NCBI GenBank assembly: GCA_964613585.1
Contig: CAZTHL010000055.1
Coordinates: forward strand, 1-24,851
Length of the DNA: 24,851 nucleotides
Direction of reading: 5' to 3'
Source: CAZTHL01 sp964613585
Lineage (GTDB): Bacteria > Pseudomonadota > Alphaproteobacteria > DSM-16000 > Inquilinaceae
Of this stretch, positions 15,453 through 24,851 are shown piece after piece. The stretch's first letter is position 1, and the number at the start of each line of letters is the position of its first letter. Below the pieces are notes generated by a model that worked only from the letters and a program-made list of their open reading frames with translations, did no database searches and was not told the DNA's origin. The position numbers and the translations under genes are program-made.

Positions 15453-16901
15453 TCAAGCGGAAACGCCCTGGGCGCCGGGCGAATCGAGCCGATAGGCCTG
15501 CTTGACCAGCCGGTAGGCCAGATCGACGGCCACCTCGATGGCCTCGTCCTCGTCCAGCCGGTGGGTGGCGACGAGTTCGGCCAGATAGGCGCAGTCGAGC
15601 CGCCGGGCCATGTCGTGGCGCGCGGGGATCGAGAGGAACGCCCGGGTGTCGTCGTTGAAGCCGACCGTGTTGTAGAAGCCCGCGGTCTCCGTCATGGAAC
15701 GGCGGAAGCGCAGGATCCCCTCCGGACTGTCGTGGAACCACCAGGCCGGGCCCAGCCTCAGCGCCGGGTAATGGCCGGCGAGCGGGGCCAGCTCGCGGGA
15801 ATAGGCGGTCTCGTCCAGGGTGAACAGGATCACCGTCAGACCGGGCTCGTTGCCGAGGCGGTCGAGCAGCGGCTTCAGGGCGTGCACGAAGTCGGTCGGC
15901 GCCGGGATGTCGCCGCCGCGGTCGCGGCCGAAGCGCCGCCACAGCTGGACGTTATGGTTGCGGAACGCGCCCGGGTGCAACTGCATCACCAGCCCGTCGT
16001 CGAGGCTCATGCGCGCCATCTCGGTCAGCATCTGCCCGCGGAAGGTCTCGTGGTCGCGGCGGTCGCTGTAGCCGGTGATGATCTTGTGGAACAGGGTCTC
16101 CCGGTCCGTCGGGTCGAGGTCCTCGGTTCGGGCCGTGGGATGCCCGTGGTCGGTGGCGGTGGCGCCGAGCCCGGCGAAGAAGGCGCGCCGATTGGCCAGC
16201 GCGCGCAGATAGCCCCGCCAGTGGGTCACCTCCTCGCCGGTGATGTCGCCGAGCGCGGCGATGTTCTCGCGGAAGCCCTCGAAGTCCGGATCGACCACCG
16301 GATCGGGGCGGAAGGTCGGGATCACCCGGCCCGGCCAGCCGCTGTCCCGGAGCGCCCGGTGATGGGTCAGCGGGTCCACCGGGGCGTCGGTGGTCGCCAG
16401 CACCTCGATGCCGAAGCGCTCGAACAGCGCCCGCGGGCGAAAGGCGGGCGTGGCCAACTCGGCCTCGAGCCGGTCGTAGATGGCGTCCGCGGTGTCCGGC
16501 GCCAGCCGCTCGCGGATGCCGAACACCTGGTGCAGCACGTGGTCGAGCCAGAGCCGGGACGGGGTCGCCCGGAACCGATGCCAGTGCTCGGCGAGCAGCC
16601 GCCAGATCGCGCGCGGGTCCGGCGAAGCGGCGGCGGCGCCGTCCCGGGGCGCCACGCCGAGGCGCTCGAGCGGCACCCCGGCGCTATACAGCAGCCGCAG
16701 CACGTAATGGTCCGGCACAATCAGCAGGCGCGCCGGATCCGGAAACGGGCTGTTGTCGGCAAACCAGCGGGGATCGCAGTGGCCGTGGGGGCTGACGATG
16801 GGAAGATCCCGGACCTCGGCGAAGAGTCGGCGGGCGACGGCGCGCTGGGCCGGATCGCTCGGGAACAGGCGGTCCTCGTTCAGCGTGAGCGGTCGTGTCA
16901 T
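15453..16901 (-). CDS. uxaC: uronate isomerase (glucuronate/galacturonate isomerase)
   Basis: 482 residues, near the usual 470. This cytoplasmic enzyme converts D-glucuronate to D-fructuronate and D-galacturonate to D-tagaturonate, the entry step of the hexuronate pathway. It belongs to the amidohydrolase superfamily. The N-terminal metal site is HGHCDPRWFADN (His39, His41). Typical landmarks follow: PDHYVLRLLYSAGV, LATTDAPVDPL, IPTFRPDPVVDP, MQLHPGAFRNHN, and a C-terminal WWFHDSPEGI, ETAGFYNTVGFNDDTRAF. The ATG at 16901 has no strong ribosome site. It is the first gene of the minus-strand uronate cluster and is divergent from the GH15 gene. The 248 bases between them are very GC-rich, and I see no clear promoter there. 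Confidence 0.93.
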   Translation of the reverse strand: MTRPLTLNEDRLFPSDPAQRAVARRLFAEVRDLPIVSPHGHCDPRWFADNSPFPDPARLLIVPDHYVLRLLYSAGVPLERLGVAPRDGAAAASPDPRAIWRLLAEHWHRFRATPSRLWLDHVLHQVFGIRERLAPDTADAIYDRLEAELATPAFRPRALFERFGIEVLATTDAPVDPLTHHRALRDSGWPGRVIPTFRPDPVVDPDFEGFRENIAALGDITGEEVTHWRGYLRALANRRAFFAGLGATATDHGHPTARTEDLDPTDRETLFHKIITGYSDRRDHETFRGQMLTEMARMSLDDGLVMQLHPGAFRNHNVQLWRRFGRDRGGDIPAPTDFVHALKPLLDRLGNEPGLTVILFTLDETAYSRELAPLAGHYPALRLGPAWWFHDSPEGILRFRRSMTETAGFYNTVGFNDDTRAFLSIPARHDMARRLDCAYLAELVATHRLDEDEAIEVAVDLAYRLVKQAYRLDSPGAQGVSA

Positions 16902-17149
16902 GGCAACGCGCGCGCCCCGGCGTCCGGCGCGGCCCGGCGGGGCCGTCTGTCGTCCGGCGCCGCGCGATGACAGACCCGTCGGGCCCGGTCCGTCAAGGCC
17001 GGCGCCGGCGCGGCCACTCCGGCGCCGGTTGTGCCGATGAAGGCCGCTTCGGAGAGCCGGGGACTTGCCGGGCCGGCGCGCATCGTCAGGTCTCTGGCCG
17101 GGGCGTTCGCCCGGAGCGCTCGCGTGAGGTCGGCAGGGGAGCGTGCGGC

Positions 17150-19006
<1,857 letters not shown>

Positions 19007-19055
19007 GCCTTGCCGGTCGGCGGAGAGACCGTCGGGTTCCGCCCCGCTCCACCCA

Positions 19056-19074
19056 CCCTCCACGCGATGGAGGG
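19056..19074. terminator. small hairpin between GH15 and chemoreceptor genes
   Basis: CCCTCCA (19056-19062) and TGGAGGG (19068-19074) form a seven-base stem with a five-base loop in the 146-base gap between these two convergent genes. A T5 run follows only 18 bases later (19093-19097), so this is at best a weak terminator candidate. Confidence 0.3.
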
Positions 19075-19152
19075 CGGGAACGATCGTCAGTCTTTTTGGG
19101 GTGTATCGAGGCGAAACGCGCGGTCCTCGCTGGTCCGCCAGATGGGGCGCGC

Positions 19153-21225
19153 TCATGCGGCGCGGACGTCGGCGATGAAGCGAGTGGCCTCCTGCTTGAG
19201 CGTGTCGGACTGCCGCGCCAGCGCCTCGGCGCCGCCGATCACGTCCTTCGCGGCAGCGGTCGTGCTGGCAAGATCGTCGACGACACCCATGATGTCCGTG
19301 CTGACCTGACGGGCCGAGCGGGCTGCCGTCTCCACGCTCCGCGAGATCGCGGTGGCGGCCGTCTGCTGTTGGTCGATCGCGGCCGCGATATCCGTCGATG
19401 TCCGGTGCAGCCGGTCAATGTGCTCCGCGATCTGCTGGATCGACCGCGCCGATCGCTCGATCTGCTCCTGCACCGTCGAGACCTGGGTCGCAATGTCCTC
19501 GGTCGCCCTCGAGGACTGCGAGGCCAGCGACTTCACCTCCGAGGCCACCACGGCGAAGCCCTTGCCCGCGTCGCCGGCCCGTGCCGCCTCGATGGTCGCG
19601 TTCAGGGCCAGCAGATTGGTCTGAGCGGCGATGTCGTCGATCAGGCCGATGATCTGGCCGATCCGCTCGGATGCAGCCGACAACCCGGCTACGTCATCGC
19701 GGACCCGGCGGGCCTCGTGCACCGCCGCGTCGGAGGCCGTCGCCGCGCTCTCGGACTGCCCGGCGATGTCGCGTATCGCCACGCTCAGATCCTTGACCGT
19801 GCCGAGCGCCACGCTCACGCCGTCCGAGGCGTCCGCCGACGCGCGATCGGCGGCGCCGCTGCGCCGCGAGGCGGCGTCGGCCCGTTCCAGCATGCGGTCG
19901 GCCGTGGCGCGCAGGCTGTCCGCCTGCTCGGCGAGGGAGGTCACGATGCCGAGCACGACCTCCTCGAAGGTGTCGGCGATCCGGCTCGTCTCGGCCTGGC
20001 GCTCGCGGGCGGCCCGGTGCTCGAGAGCCTGCCGGTCCGCCTCCAGACGCTGCCGATCCTGGAGATGATCCTTGAAGACGTGCAGGGCCACGGCCATCTC
20101 GCCGATCTCGTCCCGACGGTCCCGGGACGGCAGAACGGTGTCCAGATCACCGCGGGCCAAGGCGGCCATGGCCGTGGTCATGCGGCCGAGCGGGCCGAGC
20201 ATGCGGCCATGAATCAGCCAGGCCGCGGCAATGGCGAGCGCGACCCCGAGGACCGTGGTCAGGATCAGCGCGCGGTCCGTCGCCGCCTGGATGTGCGCCA
20301 GGGCCTCCGCTACCGCGTCCGCGCGGCGGCGCTGATCGGCGGCCAGCCCGGCGGACAGGGTGGCAATCCCGTCCAGGGCCGGGCGATCGTCGATCTTCAC
20401 GGCGGCGTCGATGGCCGCCGCCGAGGCACCGTCGGCGGCCATGGCCGAGACCTGACCGGCATGGGCGAGATAGAGCTCGACCACCCGGCGTATGGACTCC
20501 AGGGCGCGGGCCTCCTCGGGGCTGAGGGGAAAGGCGGCATACCGGTCGAGCGCCGCCAGCGCGGCACCGCCCACCGCCTCGATTCGGCCGGCACGCTCGG
20601 CGTCCTTGCGCAGGACATAGTTCTTGAAATCATGGATCAGCCCGCCGTACCCGAGGGCCGCGCGGATCTCGCCGAGGATCTGCGCCGGTGTCGCCGTTTC
20701 AGCGCCGATCTCGGCCTGCGCGGCTGCCAGCAGGGTGGCCAGGCCATCGAGCGCGGGCTGATCCGCGATCTTGACGACCCGGTCGATCGCTTCCGGGCTG
20801 GCGCCTTCGGCGGCCATGGCGGCCGCCGTGGCGGTGGCGTCCCGGTAGGCCATGACCGTCGCACGGATCCTGTCGATCGCCGCGGCTTCAGGCGCCGTCG
20901 GTCTCAAGGCCTCGTATTGGCGCAACAGGGACAGGGCCGCGCCGACGGCGGCGTGTATCTGCGCCACCCGCGGCTCGTCCTGGCGCAGCACAAAGTTCTT
21001 GAAACCGTGAATCATGCCACCGTAGCCGAGCTCGGTGCGCAGCTCCGATACAATACGGTTTCGCTCGGACAAGCTTTGGTCAAAGATTGTCCAGCTTCGA
21101 TCAATAATGAGAGCTTGTTGTCGAATCAAGAAGCCGCCTGAGATCAGCAGCACTGCGAAAAGGACAAAGGCGCCGACAAGCCCGCGCCCGATCGTGCGAA
21201 GACGAACTCCGGAGGAGGTGGCCAT
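19153..21225 (-). CDS. methyl-accepting chemotaxis protein with duplicated sensor module
   Basis: 690 residues. Membrane helices at about 13-34 and 319-338 enclose a periplasmic sensor of about 285 residues. The sensor is a tandem duplication: residues 58-165 and 183-290 align without gaps at an offset of 125, with 56 of 108 positions identical by my count. Each copy carries LGYGG-[ML]-IH-x-FKN-x-VLR and ends VKI-x-D-x-PALDG-x-ATL. I cannot name the sensor family. HAMP follows (about 339-393, with DEIGEMAVALHVFKD), then the signalling domain with the conserved hairpin tip IGLIDDIAAQTNLLALNATIEAARAG in two parts (DDIAAQTNLLALN, TIEAARAGDAGKGFAVVA). The C-terminus is FIADVRAA, with no CheR-binding pentapeptide. 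There is no strong ribosome site before the ATG at 21225. It relays ligand binding to the CheA/CheW array; the ligand is unknown. Confidence 0.93.
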   Translation of the reverse strand: MATSSGVRLRTIGRGLVGAFVLFAVLLISGGFLIRQQALIIDRSWTIFDQSLSERNRIVSELRTELGYGGMIHGFKNFVLRQDEPRVAQIHAAVGAALSLLRQYEALRPTAPEAAAIDRIRATVMAYRDATATAAAMAAEGASPEAIDRVVKIADQPALDGLATLLAAAQAEIGAETATPAQILGEIRAALGYGGLIHDFKNYVLRKDAERAGRIEAVGGAALAALDRYAAFPLSPEEARALESIRRVVELYLAHAGQVSAMAADGASAAAIDAAVKIDDRPALDGIATLSAGLAADQRRRADAVAEALAHIQAATDRALILTTVLGVALAIAAAWLIHGRMLGPLGRMTTAMAALARGDLDTVLPSRDRRDEIGEMAVALHVFKDHLQDRQRLEADRQALEHRAARERQAETSRIADTFEEVVLGIVTSLAEQADSLRATADRMLERADAASRRSGAADRASADASDGVSVALGTVKDLSVAIRDIAGQSESAATASDAAVHEARRVRDDVAGLSAASERIGQIIGLIDDIAAQTNLLALNATIEAARAGDAGKGFAVVASEVKSLASQSSRATEDIATQVSTVQEQIERSARSIQQIAEHIDRLHRTSTDIAAAIDQQQTAATAISRSVETAARSARQVSTDIMGVVDDLASTTAAAKDVIGGAEALARQSDTLKQEATRFIADVRAA
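20356..21054 (-). repeat. tandem duplication of a 125-residue sensor module inside the chemoreceptor
   Basis: The codons for residues 58-165 (20731-21054) and 183-290 (20356-20679) encode two homologous copies with a constant offset of 125 residues. Conserved in both are the Tyr-Gly-Gly, an Ile-His pair, Phe-Lys-Asn and Val-Leu-Arg in the first helix, and the MAA-x-GAS and PALDG-x-ATL segments near the end. Divergence to about half identity shows an old duplication, not an assembly error. Confidence 0.9.
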
Positions 21226-21795
21226 TTTTCAGTCATCGTCTTTTGAGGGAGGACACTTTGCTCGCGCGGCGGAGCGTAGCCGACTATCTCCGACAACGAT
21301 TACCTGTCGGTTTAACACCCGCGAGCCCATGGCTCCGGCCATCGGCTCGCAACGGCGCGCTTCGATGGCGCGGGGTTGGCGGGCGCGCCACGTGCGGCCA
21401 CGTTGCCGGTGCCGTCAAGAAAAAATACAGTGTCTCAAGGACGAAACGGCCGCAGTTTCCCGAGCTGGGAAGAATGCCCACGGAGTCGCGGGTCTCGAGC
21501 GAAAAGAGGCTCTACGATTAGATCGTCACCGGCAGTGAAGCGCGGCGATCGTGCTGGTTGGTTTGCGGCGCGGGACCAGTCCGGATGGCGTCGCCTCGCT
21601 TGAAATGACAATTTTTTATTTGCTTGACCAACGGTGAAGACGTGCGAGATTTCGTTGAAAATCACTGGTGTGTTGGCTCTGTCCTCCAGTGGAACGTTCC
21701 GGGCGAAGCGCCAGGGACGGGCACACCCGTAGATGCGGTGATGACGCGACGCGAATCCGACAGTGCCCGCTCGTCCGGCGCGGGGCGAGCGGAGG
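21226..21795. other. 570-base intergenic region between the chemoreceptor genes
   Basis: No gene is supported. The short open frames here on either strand show no protein character. The region is less GC-rich than its surroundings, with a T-rich stretch near 21610-21623, and probably carries the minus-strand promoter of the chemoreceptor starting at 21225. A small inverted repeat (ACGAT-TAG-ATCGT, 21514-21526) is present. No flagellar-type sigma-28 promoter sequence was recognised. Confidence 0.5.
21767..21792 (-). terminator. hairpin right after the second chemoreceptor gene
   Basis: CCGCTCG (21767-21773) and CGAGCGG (21786-21792) form a seven-base stem with a 12-base loop, starting three bases past the stop codon in the direction of transcription. 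No U tract follows, so terminator function is tentative. Confidence 0.3.
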
Positions 21796-23966
21796 TCACG
21801 CGGCGCGGACGCCGGCGAGGAAGCGCTGGACGTGCTCGCTCAGCCGGGCCGCCTGCTCCGACAAGGCCTCGGCCGCTTGGCGAACCTGCTCGGAGGCCTG
21901 GCCACTGCGATCGGTGGCGCCGGAGACCGCGCCGATGCTCGACGACACCTCCGCCGTGCCCGAGGCCGCCTGGTGCACGTTTCGCGCGATCTCCTGGGTG
22001 GCGGCGTTCTGCTGCTCGACAGCGGCGGCGATGGTGGCGGAGATCTCGCTCATCTCCCGAATCCGCCGGGTGATCCGGTCGATCGCCTCGACCGTGCTGC
22101 CGGTCGAGCCCTGGATGGCGCGGATCTGGTCGGCGATCTCCTCGGTCGCCTTCGACGTCTGGTTCGCCAGATTCTTCACCTCGGCGGCGACCACGGCGAA
22201 GCCCTTGCCGGCCTCGCCGGCGCGCGCCGCCTCGATCGTCGCGTTGAGGGCGAGCAGGTTGGTCTGCTCGGCGATCGAGGTGATCAGGTCGACCACCTCG
22301 CCGATGCGCTTGGCGCCGTCGGACAGCTCGCCCACCTGCTGATTGCTGTGCTCGGCCTCCTCGACGGCGGTGCGCGCCAGGTCGGACGAGGCGCCGACCT
22401 GGCGGCCGATCTCCTGGATCGAGCTGGTCAGCTCCTCCGCGGCCGCCGACACCGTCTGCACATTTTGTGTGGCCTGCTCCGAGGCCGCCGCCACCGAGGT
22501 CGCCTGCCCCGCGGCCTCGGCGACCGAGCGGCTCATCTCGCCCGCGGTGCCGCGCAGCCCCTCGGCGGCGTCGGAGACGGCGTCCAGCAGGCCGCGCACC
22601 GACTCGTCGAACCCGGCCGTCAATTGTTCAAGCTCCCGGGCGCGCCGCTCGCGCTGCTCCTGCTCGCGGGCCGCGGCGGCGGCCAGCTCGCTGCCGCGGA
22701 TCATGCTGTCCTTGAACACCTGCACCGACTTGGCCATCTCGCCGACCTCGTCGTGCCGATCGGTGCCCGGCACCTCGGCGCTCTGATCACCGCCGGCGAG
22801 CCGCGCCATGGCCCCGGTCATGCCGACGATCGGCCGTGAGATGCCACGCGCGATGCCCACCGCCGTCGCGACCCCGATCACGATGCTGGCGGCAGCGACG
22901 GCGCCGGTGCTCCAGACGGCGCGCTTCATGGCGGCGACGGCGGCCGGCCCCCTCTCGTCCTGCCTCGCCTTCATGGAGAGCTTGAACTCCTCCACCATGG
23001 CGGCGACCTGGGGGCCGATGACGTCGAGGGTGTTGACGATCAGGTCGTCGCGCCGCATCAGCTCGTCATAGATCGTGTCCAGGGCCTCGCGGTAGCGCTC
23101 GATGGCGCCCGTGGCGAGCCCGNNNNNNNNNNNNNNNNNNNNNNNNNNNNNNNNNNNNNNNNNNNNNNNNNNNNNNNNNNNNNNNNNNNNNNNNNNNNNN
23201 NNNNNNNNNNNNNNNNNNNNNNATAGATCGTGTCCAGGGCCTCGCGGTAGCGCTCGATGGCGCCCGTGGCGAGCCCGGCCAGCTCGCGCCGCCGCGGGTT
23301 CTGCAGCTCCGCCAGCATCTCCCGGCTCAAGGCCGGCGCGGCGCCGAGCTCCTCTGTGGCCCGCTCGTAATCGTCCGGGGCGCCGGACATGAGGAAGCGG
23401 TTGCCGTAGAGTCGCGCCAGCATGAGATGCTTGGTCAGCCGCCCGGCATAGACGCCGGCCAGGGCGTCGCCGTCGGCGTAGGCGGTCTCCATGATCTCCG
23501 AGAGCGCCTCGCGCGCGCCCGTGCCGGACGGGTACATCTCCTCGCCATAGACCGTGTCGATCCGGCGCTGGATCGCCTCGACCTCCCCGAAGGTGTCCTG
23601 GTAGCGGCCGAGCAGGCCGCGGATCTCCTCCAGCCGCTCGATCTCCGCCGGGTCGTGCACGATCGCCGCGGTGCTGTCGAGATAGCCCTCCGTCTGCGCC
23701 GCGAACCGGCGCACCTCCTCGGCGTCCGAGGCGGTGCCGCGGATGATGAAGTCCTTGACGTTCATCCGCGTCATCAGCATGTGCGCCTGAATGCGGCCGC
23801 TCTCGTTCGACGCGCGGGCCAGCTCCCGATACTCCGAGAAGCTCTGCGTGCCGGCGCTGAGCGCCATTATGGCGATGGCATCGATGATGAGCAGCATGCC
23901 GATCAGGAGACCGAAGCCGATCCCGATGCGCCAGCCGATGCTGAATCTGCTCCACGCGGCAAGCAT
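21796..23966 (-). CDS. methyl-accepting chemotaxis protein, interrupted by a scaffold gap
   Basis: The gene starts at ATG 23966 (GGGGGAGA just upstream). A run of 100 N (23123-23222) splits it into two frames. Removing the N run plus one of the two identical 55-base flanks restores a single frame of 671 residues. In that product, membrane helices at about 10-36 and 299-322 enclose an all-helical sensor of about 260 residues. Its ARASNESGRIQAHMLMTRMN and NVKDFI pattern resembles helical bimodular (HBM) sensors, though I am not certain. HAMP follows (RPIVGMTGAMARLAGGD, DEVGEMAKSVQVFKD), then the signalling domain (VDLITSIAEQTNLLALN, TIEAARAGEAGKGFAVVAAEV). The C-terminus FLAGVRAA matches the neighbouring chemoreceptor. 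Ligand unknown; HBM receptors often sense organic acids. The gene shares a 99-base divergent promoter region with the HExxH gene. Confidence 0.88.
23068..23277. other. assembly gap of 100 N flanked by identical 55-base sequences
   Basis: Positions 23068-23122 and 23223-23277 are the same 55 bases, separated by exactly 100 N. An overlap of 55 bases is what a de Bruijn assembler with k=55 leaves at neighbouring contig ends, and 100 N is a common arbitrary scaffold spacer. Collapsing the 155 extra bases rejoins the chemoreceptor frame (GLATGAIERYREALDTIY continuing into DELMRRDD). The gap is therefore probably not real sequence. Confidence 0.85.
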
Positions 23967-24065
23967 GATGCTCTCCCCCAATGGTCGTCCTGTCCACTCC
24001 ACGGACGCTTCCGTCGCGCACGGGCGAGGTGGGCCCGCTACTCTCCCGGGCGGGCTGAGGCTTTC

Positions 24066-24800
24066 ATGGAGCGATTGAAAAAATCTTATCGCTTATGGAA
24101 CCTGATCGAGCTTCCGCATCTATCCGTTCCTGGCCGGCCCGGCGCGCGTCCGGCGGGCACCGTCCTTTTGATCGCCGCGGCAGCCTTTGGCGGACCAGCG
24201 AGCGCGGCTGATTGCCCGGCCGGCCCGACGCCCGGCATCTCCGTGGACACCGTGGAGCAGCCGGTCCGCCTCGAGGAGGACCGCACGATCGAGGAACTGC
24301 GCGCCAAGGCCGATGCCGCGTCGCTGCCCGCCGACGAGGCGCTCCGGCCGGCCGGGCTCTACACGGCCGGCCTCGCGCACGAGATGACGGCGACCTTCGC
24401 CGTCCGGTCGCGGCCCGGCGGCCCGGCCTGTGTGTCGGTCGAGTCCGTCCGGATCAGTCTTTCCCTGACCGAGCCGGTGATCTGGCTGGCGCGCGAGGCG
24501 GCGGCGCAGGCGTGCTCGCGGCAGGCCGTGCTCGAGCATGAGCGCCGCCACCATGCCATCGACCGGGCCGTGCAAAAAGAGCTCGCGCGGGCGCTGCGGG
24601 CCGAGCTCGAGGCCTGGGCGGCGCAGCTCGAACCGGTTCGGGCCGCCGACGGCGAGGCGGGACAGGCCCGCCTCCAGGAGGAACTGGAGCGGCGGGTGAG
24701 GCGGGTCAGCGCCACATGGGAGCGGGAGCGCCGGCAGCGCCAGCAGGCCATCGACACGCCCGCCGAATATGCCCGGGTGTCGGCCGCCTGCCGCGATTAG
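24066..24800 (+). CDS. exported protein with HExxH motif, possible zinc metallopeptidase-like protein
   Basis: 244 residues from ATG 24066, with GAGG six bases upstream. A long basic N-terminal stretch leads into a hydrophobic core ending PASA-A at about residue 48, consistent with Sec export. The mature protein has four cysteines (near its start, middle and end), suggesting two disulfides in the periplasm. The core contains HERRHH (His158-Glu159-Arg-Arg-His162), an exact HExxH zinc-binding pattern in a helix, followed by a long charged helical tail (about 165-235) rich in Glu and Arg. This layout recalls the DUF922 putative zinc-dependent proteases, but I cannot confirm the family, and HExxH alone can arise by chance. 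It is divergent from the chemoreceptor gene with 99 bases between them. Confidence 0.72.
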   Translation: MERLKKSYRLWNLIELPHLSVPGRPGARPAGTVLLIAAAAFGGPASAADCPAGPTPGISVDTVEQPVRLEEDRTIEELRAKADAASLPADEALRPAGLYTAGLAHEMTATFAVRSRPGGPACVSVESVRISLSLTEPVIWLAREAAAQACSRQAVLEHERRHHAIDRAVQKELARALRAELEAWAAQLEPVRAADGEAGQARLQEELERRVRRVSATWERERRQRQQAIDTPAEYARVSAACRD

Positions 24801-24851
24801 CAGGCTGCTGAAGGACTACGCCGGCTCGCAGACGAAGCCGGAATCGTCGCC

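Noticed and set aside
23068..23277. The 55-base direct repeat as a genuine duplication or mobile-element footprint
   Set aside because: The repeat exactly flanks a 100-N spacer and collapsing it restores the gene, which fits contig-end overlap better than biology.
23427..24065. Upstream extension of the HExxH gene frame on the plus strand
   Set aside because: It is antisense to the second chemoreceptor. The ATG at 24066 has a ribosome site and leads directly into a signal peptide.
24801..24851. CAGGCTGCTGAAGGACTAC at the right edge as the end of an insertion sequence
   Set aside because: It loosely resembles terminal sequences of some transposons, but only 51 bases are visible, with no transposase and no partner repeat.

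Overview
The window (24,851 bases) is GC-rich chromosomal DNA of a Gram-negative bacterium, most likely an alphaproteobacterium of Rhodospirillales/Geminicoccales type. That placement is inference. It rests on codon use, a TRAP uptake system, and two chemoreceptors that carry the 'VFKD' segment after HAMP that I associate with alphaproteobacteria. It is a draft assembly: there is a 100-N gap at 23123-23222. No tRNA, rRNA, CRISPR array or complete insertion sequence was found.

Layout. (1) 1-761 is a conspicuously AT-richer non-coding region with homopolymer tracts, an inverted repeat and a possible gene remnant. (2) 762-8186 holds two large paralogous right-handed beta-helix proteins on the + strand. 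The first is a 1,466-residue multi-module protein with a mirror-symmetric accessory half; the second has 803 residues. Neither has a Sec signal peptide. (3) 8336-16901, on the - strand, is a hexuronate uptake and catabolism cluster, in transcription order uxaC, a membrane protein with a CBS-like tail, dctP, dctQ, dctM, uxuB, uxaA. Short stop/start overlaps join dctQ-dctM-uxuB-uxaA. (4) 17150-19006 (+) is a cytoplasmic GH15 glucoamylase/trehalase-type enzyme. (5) 19153-23966 (-) holds two methyl-accepting chemotaxis proteins. One has an internally duplicated sensor; the other is broken only by the scaffold gap. (6) 24066-24800 (+) is a small exported protein with an HExxH motif.

How the genes may work together. 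The beta-helix proteins look like enzymes or binders of acidic polysaccharide. The TRAP system would import released uronates. UxaC isomerises them, UxuB reduces the keto-uronate, and UxaA dehydrates the aldonate to 2-keto-3-deoxygluconate. The reductase is of the fructuronate (glucuronate-branch) type, but the dehydratase is of the altronate (galacturonate-branch) type. Either UxuB is bifunctional here or partner genes lie elsewhere. No regulator is encoded in the window, but a perfect GTAC-centred palindrome upstream of dctP is a candidate operator.

Most noteworthy: the symmetric architecture of the first beta-helix protein, the gapless 125-residue sensor duplication in the first chemoreceptor, and the flanking 55-bp repeat showing that the gap in the second chemoreceptor is an assembly artefact that can probably be closed in silico.
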